Positions 1 through 8,537 of a stretch of 64,000 nucleotides of DNA are shown piece by piece; within the stretch, counting starts at the first letter, position 1, and each line of letters starts with the position of its first letter. The stretch comes from Sphingobium sp. CECT 9361 (GTDB taxonomy: Bacteria; Pseudomonadota; Alphaproteobacteria; Sphingomonadales; Sphingomonadaceae). The notes beneath the pieces are model-generated. The model did not search any database. It saw nothing but the letters and a program-made list of their open reading frames with translations, and had not been told where the DNA came from. The stretch lies in assembly GCF_918741285.1 (NCBI RefSeq), contig NZ_CAKKNC010000002.1, forward strand, positions 247,425 to 311,424. Reading direction: 5' to 3'. The position numbers were made by a program, and so were the translations under genes.

Positions 1-801
1 AAGCCCCATCTAGTCGCCGTCACCGCTCGCGCCGATTTGCAGCATTGGTTGCTCTGGTCTCAGCATAATGGGATAGATCCCGACGTCATCATCCCGGCTG
101 CTCTGCTGCTACCCGACCCGTTGGAGAGCTTTGCGCGCGGGACGGTCGGCGATACGACGCTGCTACGCGGCAACGGCATCATCGTGGCAGAAGACGATCC
201 GATTGCCTCGCTTCTGGTGGCTGACGCGGTTGTTCAGGATTTGCCAGCCGATGCCGTTACAACGGCTATGATCGATGCGCTGGAGCACCCGGCAATCAAC
301 CTGCGCCAAGGCGATTTTGCCAAACGGACCCGCATGACCGTCGACCGCGATCAAGTCGCGCGGATCGTCATGTGGAGTGGCTTCGTAGCGTTGGTCAGCC
401 TGCTGATTGCCTTGATAGCGATCATAAAGCTCAACGTTGACGCCGACCGTCTCGATGCCGAAAGCCTCGCCATAGCCCGCAAGGTCGCGCCCAATGCCGT
501 AGATGCCATTGATGCGGCAACCCAAGTCGATCAGCAACTGATCAAGCGCGGCACCGGTGCTTATGGCTTCTCCGGCCCTACGGCGGGCCTTTATGCAGCC
601 ATGCGGGGCAGTCCGTCGGTTGGATTGACTTTACTCGACCGCAGTCAGGATGGGACATTGAAAGCGACACTGGCGGCGCCGAAAGCCGACGATATCAATG
701 TCGTGCTGCTGGCATTGCAGGCATCGGGTTTTACGATCACCGCGACATCTTCGCAGGACCCCAGCGGTCGCGTGCTGGCCAACATAACGGTGCGGCCATG
801 A
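1..801 (+). CDS. gspL: Type II secretion system protein GspL (C-terminal part)
   Basis: The reading frame is open from base 1, so the N-terminal part lies outside the window. GspL is an inner-membrane protein that links the cytoplasmic secretion ATPase GspE to the pseudopilus assembly platform. The visible part holds the end of the actin-like cytoplasmic domain, one hydrophobic membrane segment (around GFVALVSLLIALIAIIKL) and a ferredoxin-like periplasmic domain, the usual GspL order. Its stop overlaps the next start in an ATGA, and the following genes are GspM-, GspN- and GspO-like, which strongly supports the assignment. The residues upstream of the TTG at 37 also read as GspL-like protein, so that TTG is not a likely start. 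Confidence 0.85.
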   Translation, partial: KPHLVAVTARADLQHWLLWSQHNGIDPDVIIPAALLLPDPLESFARGTVGDTTLLRGNGIIVAEDDPIASLLVADAVVQDLPADAVTTAMIDALEHPAINLRQGDFAKRTRMTVDRDQVARIVMWSGFVALVSLLIALIAIIKLNVDADRLDAESLAIARKVAPNAVDAIDAATQVDQQLIKRGTGAYGFSGPTAGLYAAMRGSPSVGLTLLDRSQDGTLKATLAAPKADDINVVLLALQASGFTITATSSQDPSGRVLANITVRP

Positions 802-1277
802 GCGCTCTCAAAAACTGGTGGGCTGACTTGAGCCAGCGCGAACGCATGCTGGTCGGGGTAATGGGCGTCCTGGTCTTCGTTGTGTTCCTGTGGCTGGCCA
901 TCGCTCGCCCGGTTGAGGCAGGATTGGCCAACGCGCGGGAACGGCAGGCACAGGCACAGGACCGCAACGCCTCTATACGGGCAAAGGTCAAGACGCTGAA
1001 GGCTTTGCCAACCCAGCAGGCTGTCGCCGCTGTGGGCTCGCTCGATCAGATGGTCGGCCAAAGCGCAGGTGAAGCGGGCTTCACTCTCGAACGTGCGCAG
1101 GCTCAGGGAGAAGACCGGGTCGAACTGGCCATCGCATCTGCGCGTCCTACGGCTCTGTTTGGCTGGATCTCCGCGCTCGAAGCGCAAGGCATTGTCGTCG
1201 AAACGCTGACGGTTCAACCAGCCCCGACTGCCGGGACGATTTCCGTGCGGGCCGTGTTGAAGAGGGCAGGCCAATGA
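798..1277 (+). CDS. gspM: Type II secretion system protein GspM
   Basis: This is a 159-residue bitopic inner-membrane protein. After a short cytoplasmic stretch with the family-like NWWADLSQRER segment comes one transmembrane helix (MLVGVMGVLVFVVFLWLAIA), then a coiled, Gln/Ala-rich linker and a small periplasmic ferredoxin-like domain. GspM partners GspL in the secretion platform. It starts 4 nt before the gspL stop (ATGA), which implies translational coupling, and ends inside the next start in the same way. Length and topology fit the family; the primary sequence is poorly conserved, so the assignment leans partly on position. Confidence 0.82.
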   Translation: MSALKNWWADLSQRERMLVGVMGVLVFVVFLWLAIARPVEAGLANARERQAQAQDRNASIRAKVKTLKALPTQQAVAAVGSLDQMVGQSAGEAGFTLERAQAQGEDRVELAIASARPTALFGWISALEAQGIVVETLTVQPAPTAGTISVRAVLKRAGQ

Positions 1278-1996
1278 TGAGGCCCGTTCTTTCACGGCGT
1301 GCAAAGCTTGGTTTGCTTGGTGCCTTCGTTCTGGGCTTGGTCGCATTCTTTCCCCTGCGTTTGGCAATCGGCTTATTTGGCTTGGAAGGGCAGGGGGTTA
1401 GCGCGCGCGCCGTTCAGGGCAGCCTTTGGTATGGCCGGATCGACCAGTTGATGGTCGGCGACGTGTCGGTCGGCACGGTGCATGCTGGTTTGTCGCCGAT
1501 CCAGTTGTTGGTCGGGCGGGCGCGGCTCGATCTTGGTCGCAAGGCTGGATTGCCCGACGATATTGAAGGCGCGCTGACCGTTGGATTTGGGCGTATCGGT
1601 CTGGATGATGTGACGGGTAATCTGCCCGTCGGTGCCGCCTTGGCGCCGTTGCCGATCAGCAGTATAACTTTCACCGATATGAGTGCATATTTTTCGGGTG
1701 GAGCCTGCGGTCATGCCGAAGGGCGGGTCAAAGCCTCGATTGCCGGTGAACTACCCGGTTTGAATCTGAGCCAAGGTTTGAGCGGGGATGTGCGATGTGA
1801 TGGGTCTTCCATTCTGCTGCCGCTGGTCAGTCAATCGGGGCTGGAGAAGCTGAACCTGCGTATCAACGCGGATGGCCATTACACCGCTGAAATGCGCATA
1901 ACGAGCAGTGATCCCGCCTTGGGGCAGGGATTGGGCGCTATGGGATTTCAGCAGGCCGGGGATGGTTATACGCTAAGGATCGACGGGACGTTGTGA
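1274..1996 (+). CDS. gspN: Type II secretion system protein GspN
   Basis: This 240-residue protein has one N-terminal hydrophobic segment (LGLLGAFVLGLVAFFPLRLA) followed by a periplasmic domain rich in beta-strands with repeated Gly and small residues, as in GspN. GspN is an accessory component found in some type II secretion operons; its exact role is not settled. The start overlaps the gspM stop (ATGATGA), and the stop TGA at 1994-1996 overlaps the GTG start of the prepilin peptidase. There are two Cys residues (in GGACGHAEG and DVRCDG) that might form a disulfide. The identification rests on topology, length and operon position. Confidence 0.78.
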   Translation: MMRPVLSRRAKLGLLGAFVLGLVAFFPLRLAIGLFGLEGQGVSARAVQGSLWYGRIDQLMVGDVSVGTVHAGLSPIQLLVGRARLDLGRKAGLPDDIEGALTVGFGRIGLDDVTGNLPVGAALAPLPISSITFTDMSAYFSGGACGHAEGRVKASIAGELPGLNLSQGLSGDVRCDGSSILLPLVSQSGLEKLNLRINADGHYTAEMRITSSDPALGQGLGAMGFQQAGDGYTLRIDGTL

Positions 1997-2763
1997 ACGC
2001 ACTGTGGGCGTTCGGCATGGGTGCTGTTGCGGGTGCGATTATCGGCAGCTTCCTTGCGACCCTCATCCTCCGCTGGCCAGAGGAACGCTCAGTGGCACAA
2101 GGGCGATCAGCGTGCGATAGTTGCGGTGTTGTCCTCGGGCCAATGGATTTGGTCCCGTTATTAAGTGCACTGGCGTACCGAGGGCGCTGCCGGCGCTGCG
2201 GAGAGCCAATCGACCCATTGCACTTTTCGGTTGAATTGGGATGCGCGTTGATCGGTGGCATCGCGCTTATGCTCGCCCCGACTCTGGAAGGGGCAGGCTG
2301 GGCAATGCTCGGATGGGGGCTTTTGACCTTGGCCGTGCTGGACTGGCGTCACTTCTGGCTGCCGGATGCAATAACATTACCTCTGGTTTTCCTTGGCCTG
2401 ACTTTGGGTATGTGGACGACTGACATTGCCCTAGTCGACAGGGTTATCGGGGCCGCCGCAGGATACGGTGCATTGGTCGCGATCTCATTGGGCTACAAGG
2501 CTTGGCGCGGTCGCGAAGGCCTCGGGTTGGGCGATGCCAAGCTGCTGGGCGCTATAGGCGCGTGGTTCGGATGGCAGGCTCTGCCCTTCGTGTTGCTTAT
2601 GGCCAGCCTTACCGCCTTGGTTGTGGTAGGTGTAAGCCTTATGCGCACACGCAACCTCGATCCCGCCATGCGCATACCGCTTGGGACGTTCCTATGCATC
2701 GCTGCTGTACCAGGGTGGTGGGCCCTGAACGCCTTGACCGGAATGAACGCTGGTGCCGGCTGA
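1993..2763 (+). CDS. gspO: Prepilin peptidase / leader peptidase (GspO/PilD family)
   Basis: This is a polytopic inner-membrane aspartic protease that cleaves and usually N-methylates type IV prepilin-like pseudopilins. At 256 residues it shows the N-terminal methyltransferase-associated region with two Cys pairs (CDSCG and CRRCG), then about seven hydrophobic segments. The two catalytic Asp positions are visible in LDWRHFWLPD and in the GxGD motif GLGDAKLLGAIGAWFG. It starts at GTG with a 4-nt overlap (GTGA) on gspN, closing the secretion operon visible here. Its last codons and stop lie inside the antisense tRNA-Thr gene, an unusually tight convergent arrangement. Confidence 0.9.
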   Translation: MNALWAFGMGAVAGAIIGSFLATLILRWPEERSVAQGRSACDSCGVVLGPMDLVPLLSALAYRGRCRRCGEPIDPLHFSVELGCALIGGIALMLAPTLEGAGWAMLGWGLLTLAVLDWRHFWLPDAITLPLVFLGLTLGMWTTDIALVDRVIGAAAGYGALVAISLGYKAWRGREGLGLGDAKLLGAIGAWFGWQALPFVLLMASLTALVVVGVSLMRTRNLDPAMRIPLGTFLCIAAVPGWWALNALTGMNAGAG

Positions 2764-2825
2764 GGGATTTGAACCCCCGACCTTCGGTTTACAAAACCGC
2801 TGCACTACCACTGTGCTAAGCCGGC
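2751..2825 (-). tRNA. tRNA-Thr (anticodon TGT)
   Basis: The reverse complement folds as a standard tRNA: acceptor GCCGGCT paired with AGCCGGC, a D-arm with AGCACAGTGG, a T-arm with GGTTCAAATCC, and an anticodon loop TTTGTAA giving UGU. Discriminator A is followed by an encoded CCA (2751-2753). The 3' end overlaps the last 13 bases of the prepilin peptidase gene on the other strand. Confidence 0.95.
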
Positions 2826-2853
2826 TCACCGCGTTGGTGCGACGCCCATACTA

Positions 2854-3735
2854 TCAGTAGACGCCAAAGGTCCACCCCTCCGTTTGCGCTATTTTTGGTG
2901 TTAGATGTTCGGGATGCCAAAGTGCGGCATCCGCAACCGCCCGCCGCAACCAGGCTGTAGTGAGAATTGCGTCGGTACTGTGGTCGTCATACCTCGCAAG
3001 CGGCGCATGAGGGCGCGTGCCAAATGCCGCCAGTGCTTCATCGAGAGACGCGCCGTCGCGGATTTTGGACAAGCCTTTGCGTAATCCCGCGGCACGGGCG
3101 GCCAGCGCCGTATAAATCTCAACGATTACTGGCCCATGATCCGGCAACGGGTCGAATGGCCAGATCGGCACTAACCCCCTCAACCGATGGAGAACCCGCA
3201 TCCCGGTCAGGCTGGACTTCCCCACTTGCGCCGCACCCACCAGATTGAAACAGCTATAGGGCGAAAGACGCATGGCCGCCTGGCCATGCTCACACACCCG
3301 AAAGCGTCCGCGTCCCGTAGGAAACAGATCGCCGCAATCCCTTAACTGCCTAAAATGGCGGCGGGCTTCGGGATGGAGGAGGAAGCTGTTGGCGGATAGA
3401 TGCGGATCGTTAGCACTTAGTGCGTCAACAAACTGCCAAAGCGCCGGAGCATCGGCGGGTGATTGGTCCCAGCTAGGGAAATAGCCGCCCGCATCTAGAA
3501 AGGGAAAAGCGGGAGAAAGGTCCATGCCGACCAGCATGCGCGTCCCCGCACGCCCATGCTCCGCAAGCCATTGCGCAAGGGCTGGCCGGGTCCATCCCCT
3601 TTCGGGACGTAAAAGGGTAGGGGCCGCGTCACCCCCAGTTGCGTGGGCAAGTGCCAATCCGGCAGGCCGTTCCACGGCTTGCCCGGACCAGTCAATGACG
3701 GCGAAATGATCGAAGCGGATGTCGCAGAGCGTCAA
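2854..3735 (-). CDS. Conserved hypothetical protein, possible RNase H-like fold
   Basis: I do not recognise a characterised family. The protein opens with a beta-strand/Asp pattern (FAVIDWSG) and later has MLVGMDLSPAFPF and a C-terminal acidic segment (RYDDHSTDAILTTAWLRR); this spacing of acidic residues resembles actin/RNase H-like proteins such as DUF429, but that is an inference. The open frame extends upstream to 3852, but that part lies inside rarA. The TTG at 3735-3733 overlaps the rarA stop (TTGA) and gives a 293-residue protein starting just before the conserved strand, so I chose it. It follows rarA and the glycosyltransferase on the same strand and is probably their operon partner. 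No clear Shine-Dalgarno precedes the TTG. Confidence 0.6.
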   Translation of the reverse strand: MTLCDIRFDHFAVIDWSGQAVERPAGLALAHATGGDAAPTLLRPERGWTRPALAQWLAEHGRAGTRMLVGMDLSPAFPFLDAGGYFPSWDQSPADAPALWQFVDALSANDPHLSANSFLLHPEARRHFRQLRDCGDLFPTGRGRFRVCEHGQAAMRLSPYSCFNLVGAAQVGKSSLTGMRVLHRLRGLVPIWPFDPLPDHGPVIVEIYTALAARAAGLRKGLSKIRDGASLDEALAAFGTRPHAPLARYDDHSTDAILTTAWLRRAVADAALWHPEHLTPKIAQTEGWTFGVY

Positions 3736-5051
3736 TTGTCGCGTTGTTCGGCGCGGCGCGCGTCCCACCATGCGAGACGCTCGGCTATGCGCTGTTCGAA
3801 GCCGCGATCTGTGGGTTGATAAAATGCCTGTGGGGGCAATTCGTCCGGCCAATAATTTGCAGCGGAGAAACCGTCCGGCGCATCATGATCATAGGCATAG
3901 CCCTTGCCGTAGCCGACATCTTTCATCAGCTTGGTAGGAGCGTTCAGGATATTCTGCGGGGGCATCAGCGACCCTGTCTCTCGCGCCGCCTTGAACGCCG
4001 CTTTCTGTGCAACATAGGCCGCGTTGGATTTGGGCGCTGTCGCGCAATAGAGGCAAGCTTGAACGATGGCCAGCTCACCTTCTGGGGAGCCCAGAAAATC
4101 ATAGGCTTCCTTAGCAGCTAGGCACTGCACCAGCGCTTGTGGGTCGGCGAGGCCGATGTCCTCACTTGCGAAGCGCACAAGTCGGCGCAGTACATAGAGC
4201 GGCTGTTCGCCGGCCGTCAGCATTCTTGCCAGATAATAGAGCGCCGCTTGCGGGTCCGATCCGCGCAGGGATTTGTGAAGCGCAGAGATGAGATTGTAGT
4301 GACCTTCTCGATCCTTGTCGTACACAGCAAGCCGCCGGTGGAGCAAAGCGGATAAGCCTGCCGGATCGAGCGGCTCAGGGATCGATACCGAATATAATGT
4401 CTCGGCTTGGTTGAGCAGAAAGCGACCATCGCCATCGGCACTGGCGATCAAGGCTTCCCGCGCATCAAGCGTTAAGGGAAGGGGGCGTTGGACTAACTCC
4501 TCAGCCCGTGTCAGCAATTTTTCCAGCGCATCGCTATCGAGACGCCGCAGGATCAGCACCTGGGTACGCGAAAGAAGAGCAGCGTTCAGTTCAAAGCTGG
4601 GGTTCTCCGTCGTAGCTCCGACCAGAGTGACGGTGCCGTCTTCTACATAGGGGAGAAAGCTGTCTTGCTGGGCCCGGTTGAAGCGGTGAATTTCATCGAC
4701 GAAAAGCAGCGTCTTCTGGCCGATACGAGCATGATCGCGTGCTGCGGCAAAGACCTTCTTTAGATCGGCCACGCCGGAAAACACAGCCGAGATGGGTTCG
4801 AAACGGATTCCGACTGCATCGGCCAACAGGCGGGAGATTGTGGTCTTTCCCGTTCCGGGCGGTCCCCAGAAAAGGATAGACGACAGGCGCCCTGCTGCAA
4901 CCATGCGCCCTATCGCCCCCTCAGGGCCGGTCAGATGATCCTGACCCACGACTTCCTGTAGCGTGCGAGGACGTAAGCGGTCTGCCAGCGGTGAGTCAGC
5001 CTGACCCCGTTCAGCCGGTGCGTTATCATCATCGCCAAAGAGATCAGTCAT
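3732..5051 (-). CDS. rarA: Replication-associated recombination protein RarA (MgsA/WRNIP1 family AAA+ ATPase)
   Basis: This 439-residue AAA+ ATPase acts at stalled replication forks and gaps and interacts with SSB in studied bacteria. It shows an N-terminal short acidic stretch, Walker A GPPGTGKTT, Walker B LLFVDEIHRFN, sensor/arginine-finger region (GATTENPSFELNAALLSR), and the C-terminal MgsA tetramerisation domain (FASEDIGLADP, YDHDAPDGF). Length is typical. It starts at ATG 5051, 6 nt after the stop of the glycosyltransferase gene, and ends in a TTGA overlap with the next gene, suggesting a three-gene operon. The neighbours give no clear functional link to replication. Confidence 0.93.
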   Translation of the reverse strand: MTDLFGDDDNAPAERGQADSPLADRLRPRTLQEVVGQDHLTGPEGAIGRMVAAGRLSSILFWGPPGTGKTTISRLLADAVGIRFEPISAVFSGVADLKKVFAAARDHARIGQKTLLFVDEIHRFNRAQQDSFLPYVEDGTVTLVGATTENPSFELNAALLSRTQVLILRRLDSDALEKLLTRAEELVQRPLPLTLDAREALIASADGDGRFLLNQAETLYSVSIPEPLDPAGLSALLHRRLAVYDKDREGHYNLISALHKSLRGSDPQAALYYLARMLTAGEQPLYVLRRLVRFASEDIGLADPQALVQCLAAKEAYDFLGSPEGELAIVQACLYCATAPKSNAAYVAQKAAFKAARETGSLMPPQNILNAPTKLMKDVGYGKGYAYDHDAPDGFSAANYWPDELPPQAFYQPTDRGFEQRIAERLAWWDARRAEQRDN

Positions 5052-5057
5052 GACAGA

Positions 5058-6236
5058 TCACGGAACGGGGCTGGCAAGCGCCATCGCGCCCCGGGTGCGC
5101 TGGCCGATTACGCGAATATATGTATCGACCAACTGCTGATTGACTTGATCCCAACCATAGCGTTCGGCTTCCAACCGACCGGCCTCGCCAGCACGACGGC
5201 GGCTTTCAGGGTCGATGCAATATTGTTGTAGCGCATCGGCAAACTTGTTGATGGCTCCGGGGCGGATCAAACGCCCGGTAATTCCATCACTGACCAGAGA
5301 ATCGCTGCCTGTCGCGCGGGCGGCAACCGTCGGAAGTGCACAGGCCATAGCTTCAAGCGTCACATTACCGAAGGTTTCGGTCACGGACGGATTGAAGAGC
5401 ATATCCATGCTGGCAACACCACGCCCGAGATTTGTACCACTTTGGAATCCGACGAAGGTCGCATCGGGCAACCTGTTTTCGAACCATCCCCTTGCGGGAC
5501 CGTCGCCCAGCACCAGAACGTGATGCCGGACGCCACGCGTCTGAAGTTGCGATATCGCATCGGAAAATACGTCCAGGCCCTTTTCCATGACCAAACGCCC
5601 GGTGAATCCGATGACGGGGGTGTCGTCGGCTATCCCAAGACTGCGGCGCCATTCCAGATCGCGCCGTCCAGGGTTGAATATCTCTTGATCGATACCGCGC
5701 GTCCAAATGCCAACATCATAGTTCATGCGCTGGTTGCGCAGCAGTTGTGCCATGGAATCGGAAGGTGCCATGATCGCGTCGCACCGGCGATAGAAGCGGC
5801 GCAGCCCCGCTTCAATAATGGGCTCGAGAAAAGCGAGGCCATAATAACGGGGGTAGGTTTCAAACCTAGTGTGGACGGAGGCTACGGCAGGTAAATTGCG
5901 TGCGCGTGCCCAGCTTATGGCACGATGTCCCATCGGATCGGGACTGGCAACATGGACTATGTTCGGCGCAAATCGCTTAAGGTCTTTTCGCAGTTTAGGC
6001 GAAAGACCCAACGGTACCCGGTATTCGCCGCGCCCTGGTATAGGTAGGGAAGGCGCGCTGACTAAATCGCCCGTCGCAGGGAAAGCAGGCTCTTTTACCG
6101 TAGGCGCATAAATACGCACATGAGCGCCCTGCCGTATCAAATAGCCGACCAGCCTGTTCAGGGCCTGATTAGCTCCGTCTCGTACATAGTTATAGTTACC
6201 GCTGAACAGCGCGATACGAAGGGCCGTAGTATCCAT
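5058..6236 (-). CDS. Glycosyltransferase family 4 protein
   Basis: This is a GT-B fold retaining glycosyltransferase, 392 residues from the ATG at 6236 (MDTTALRIALFSGNYNYV). The open frame runs further upstream, but that part would overlap the divergent gene at 6327 and is not protein-like; a GGGCGGGG-type Shine-Dalgarno precedes 6236. The N-terminal half has the Gly-rich loop (NYVRDGANQALNRL), the C-terminal half the GT4 core: GFTGRLVMEKGLDVF, then VLGDGPARGWFENRL, then the E-x7-E motif ETFGNVTLEAMA. Substrates cannot be read from sequence; relatives include lipid mannosyl- and sulfoquinovosyltransferases. It lies upstream of rarA in the same operon. Confidence 0.85.
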   Translation of the reverse strand: MDTTALRIALFSGNYNYVRDGANQALNRLVGYLIRQGAHVRIYAPTVKEPAFPATGDLVSAPSLPIPGRGEYRVPLGLSPKLRKDLKRFAPNIVHVASPDPMGHRAISWARARNLPAVASVHTRFETYPRYYGLAFLEPIIEAGLRRFYRRCDAIMAPSDSMAQLLRNQRMNYDVGIWTRGIDQEIFNPGRRDLEWRRSLGIADDTPVIGFTGRLVMEKGLDVFSDAISQLQTRGVRHHVLVLGDGPARGWFENRLPDATFVGFQSGTNLGRGVASMDMLFNPSVTETFGNVTLEAMACALPTVAARATGSDSLVSDGITGRLIRPGAINKFADALQQYCIDPESRRRAGEAGRLEAERYGWDQVNQQLVDTYIRVIGQRTRGAMALASPVP

Positions 6237-6326
6237 TTCCCCGCCCTTAAACCACACCGGCGCAAAGGCCAAGGGAACCGGCTGCGCCTCTTCCGCTTTA
6301 TATCTTCGAAAGAGAGATATTCGGTT

Positions 6327-6560
6327 ATGAGTGATCCGGGCCAGACCACGCTTTTTCGCAAGGGCCAGCGCGTTCGTTGGAACTGGGGCACTGGCGTTGG
6401 ACATGGCAAAGTCACCGACAGGTTTGAGAGGCATGTCGAACGAACCATCGAGAGCGCAAAAGTCTCCCGCAACGGCAGCCAAAGTAATCCTGCTTATCTC
6501 ATCTCTACCGATGCTGGCGGTCAAGTGCTGAAACTTGGTTCAGAGTTGCAGTCTGTATGA
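6327..6560 (+). CDS. Small HVA1/DUF2945-type TUDOR-like protein
   Basis: A 77-residue protein starting at ATG 6327 behind an AGAGAG Shine-Dalgarno. It carries the family pattern of hypervirulence-associated TUDOR-domain (DUF2945) proteins: KGQRVRWNWGTGVGHGKV followed by a basic segment and SNPAYLISTDAGGQVLKLGSEL. These small basic beta-barrel proteins are widespread; their function is not known. The gene is divergent from the glycosyltransferase with a 90-bp intergenic region carrying both promoters. An in-frame open stretch upstream to 6120 is the antisense of that glycosyltransferase gene and not part of this one. Confidence 0.75.
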   Translation: MSDPGQTTLFRKGQRVRWNWGTGVGHGKVTDRFERHVERTIESAKVSRNGSQSNPAYLISTDAGGQVLKLGSELQSV

Positions 6561-6598
6561 ACGCTGGAAATATTAGATAGATTCTGCGAAAACGTGGA

Positions 6599-7249
6599 AT
6601 GCCAAAGATGACCATCACTGCCTTGTTGACAGGCCAGCCTGCGCTATTTCGCGATCAGGAATATAGCGCAATCGAGAAAAAGGAAGTTCCAGGCCCCGTA
6701 CGGATCGGTTGGCTCGGACTGGAAGGGGATGCCGTTGCAGACCCCGTCCATCATGGCGGTTGGGACAAAGCCATCCACCTGTATCCCCAAGATCATTACC
6801 CTTTTTGGAATAAGCAACTTTCCGACCATTTCTTATTGAAGAAACCGGGTGCATTCGGGGAAAATATCGCGTCGCGCGGTTTGGTGGAAACGGAAATCTG
6901 CATAGGCGATCGTTTTACATTCGGCAGTGCTGTGGTCGAGGTGAGCCATGGACGGCAGCCATGCTCCAAGCTCGATCATCGGTTTGGCAGGCGCGATGTT
7001 ATGGCGACAGTCGTGAAAACCGGGCGATCCGGAGTTTATTTCCGCGTAATCAAAGAGGGCGATGCGGAGGCGGGGTCTGAAATGGCTTTGATAGAGCGTC
7101 CGCTTCCCGAATGGAGCGTCGAGCGCGTTTTCAACCTGCTGATAGCCGGCGGCTACAAACGCGATCCGGAAGCTGTACGAACGTTAGCGGCCATGCCGCA
7201 ATTGGCCGAAGCATGGCGCCAGCGGGCGATTGGCTTCACCCTTAGCTAA
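6599..7249 (+). CDS. MOSC domain protein (YiiM family)
   Basis: MOSC domains bind molybdenum cofactor or transfer sulfur and occur in molybdoenzymes that reduce N-hydroxylated substrates. This 216-residue protein is a stand-alone YiiM-type member: GLEGDAVADPVHHGGWDKAIHLYP at the start of the MOSC fold, the GAFGENIASRGL segment, and the conserved Cys in GRQPCSKLDHRFGR, followed by a C-terminal three-helix 3-alpha domain. An alternative start lies 9 nt downstream (ATG 6608). Its TAA stop overlaps the stop of the opposing small gene, so the two genes are tail to tail with no spacer. Confidence 0.87.
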   Translation: MPKMTITALLTGQPALFRDQEYSAIEKKEVPGPVRIGWLGLEGDAVADPVHHGGWDKAIHLYPQDHYPFWNKQLSDHFLLKKPGAFGENIASRGLVETEICIGDRFTFGSAVVEVSHGRQPCSKLDHRFGRRDVMATVVKTGRSGVYFRVIKEGDAEAGSEMALIERPLPEWSVERVFNLLIAGGYKRDPEAVRTLAAMPQLAEAWRQRAIGFTLS

Positions 7250-7485
7250 TTTGTAGGGAAATCCGCTCTCGCCGACAAATTGGTGATATCGTTTATGTTC
7301 AGTGACCCCACGCCGAACGCATCGATAATCAGCCGGGCCTTTTGATCGGAAGGCAAGGCCATCACATAAGAAATGAGCTCTGACAGGGTCCCACTCTTCA
7401 AGGTTTTGAATTCGACGAACATGTCGGAGCCAGCATCGTCGCGCTCATGCAATTGAGCGTTTGCGCTCCAGTTGACGGCATCCAT
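7246..7485 (-). CDS. Hypothetical small protein
   Basis: I do not recognise a family. From ATG 7485 the product is 79 residues, with an amphipathic helical middle (TLSELISYVMALPSDQKARL) and no Cys, signal peptide or membrane segment. A GAGGGGAA Shine-Dalgarno about 9 nt upstream supports this ATG over the TTG at 7503, since that TTG codon sits just before the Shine-Dalgarno itself. The stop overlaps the MOSC gene stop in a tail-to-tail arrangement. Codon use looks like that of its neighbours. It may be a small cytoplasmic regulator, but nothing in the sequence proves that. Confidence 0.55.
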   Translation of the reverse strand: MDAVNWSANAQLHERDDAGSDMFVEFKTLKSGTLSELISYVMALPSDQKARLIIDAFGVGSLNINDITNLSARADFPTN

Positions 7486-7553
7486 CGAATCGTTTCCCCT
7501 CAAAATCTTAGATAAGACAGTAAACGGCTGCGCTAGCCGCGCAAGACCAGCCG

Positions 7554-8501
7554 CTAGTCCGTTTCATGACCATTGTCATGCTGCGGCGGATGGAGGCGCA
7601 ATCGACTGACCCTTCGACTGTCGCTTGCCGTAACTTCCAAACGCCAGCCGCTTTCTTCATGCAGCAGAATTTCACCGATTTCCGGAACCCGTCCAGCGAT
7701 CACGAAAGCCAGGCCTCCTAATGTGTCCACATCTTCTTCGATATCGGCCAGCTTCTTATCGATTTCTTCCGCGACATCCTCAAGTTCCGCGCGCGCGTCA
7801 GCATCCCAAAGTCCACCTTCCAACGGAATGAGGAGCGCTTCCGGCTCGTCGTCATGCTCGTCTTCGACTTCGCCCACGATTTCCTCGACAAGGTCTTCGA
7901 AGGTCAGAAGCCCCTCGGTGCCTGAATATTCATCCAGGACAATGGCGAGATGGGTGCGCTTCGCCCGCATTTCCGCAAGAAGATCGAGCACGCCCATGCT
8001 CTCCGGGACATAGAGAGGCTGGCGGATCAGTGGCTCAAGCGTTGCGGGGGGAGGGGCTTTTCCAGCCAGAATGGCAAAGGCATCGCGAATGTGGATCATG
8101 CCGATGATAGTGTCGAGCGTATCGCGATAAACGGGGATGCGGCTATGGCCCGCGTCGGCAAACAACGCTGCCAGGTCGTCGAAACTCGCTTTTTCTTCGA
8201 TGGCGATGATATCGGCCCGCGGTAGCGCGATATCGTCAACGGTATGCTCGCTGAAATGCAGGAGATTTCGAAGCATTTGCCGTTCTATGGCCGACAAATC
8301 GCCCTTGGTTCGGGAAGAGCCGTCTTCCTCATTGTCCTCGTCATATTCGTCTATGGCTTCTTCGATCTCCTTGCGCAGACTATGATCGCTGTCTTCGCCG
8401 AAGATGAGAGCCTTCAGGCCTTGCCATAAGCCGCCTTCGCCCGAGGATGCATTGCTGCTACTGTCCGCGTCTTTCGAAGGCGCCGGGCTGTCGTCAGCCA
8501 T
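7554..8501 (-). CDS. corC: CorC/HlyC-family CBS domain protein
   Basis: This 315-residue soluble protein has an acidic, low-complexity N-terminus, then a pair of CBS domains (IPVYRDTLDTIIGMIHIRD and THLAIVLDEYSGTEGLLTFED) and a C-terminal CorC_HlyC transporter-associated domain (LGGLAFVIAGRVPEIGEIL). Family members are implicated in magnesium/cobalt efflux or in haemolysin-like membrane processes; they bind nucleotides through the CBS pair. It lacks the membrane DUF21 domain, so it is the short CorC form. It sits downstream of ybeY and phoH on the same strand, a common bacterial order, 36 nt after the ybeY stop. Confidence 0.88.
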   Translation of the reverse strand: MADDSPAPSKDADSSSNASSGEGGLWQGLKALIFGEDSDHSLRKEIEEAIDEYDEDNEEDGSSRTKGDLSAIERQMLRNLLHFSEHTVDDIALPRADIIAIEEKASFDDLAALFADAGHSRIPVYRDTLDTIIGMIHIRDAFAILAGKAPPPATLEPLIRQPLYVPESMGVLDLLAEMRAKRTHLAIVLDEYSGTEGLLTFEDLVEEIVGEVEDEHDDEPEALLIPLEGGLWDADARAELEDVAEEIDKKLADIEEDVDTLGGLAFVIAGRVPEIGEILLHEESGWRLEVTASDSRRVSRLRLHPPQHDNGHETD

Positions 8502-8537
8502 GAGAAGTTCTCTTCCTTATGTTGTTGAGCCTGTTGT

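Noticed and set aside
163..537. Long open frames antisense to gspL, gspM and gspN
   Set aside because: They are shadows of the secretion genes in another frame, with no ribosome-binding site and low-complexity, non-protein-like composition.
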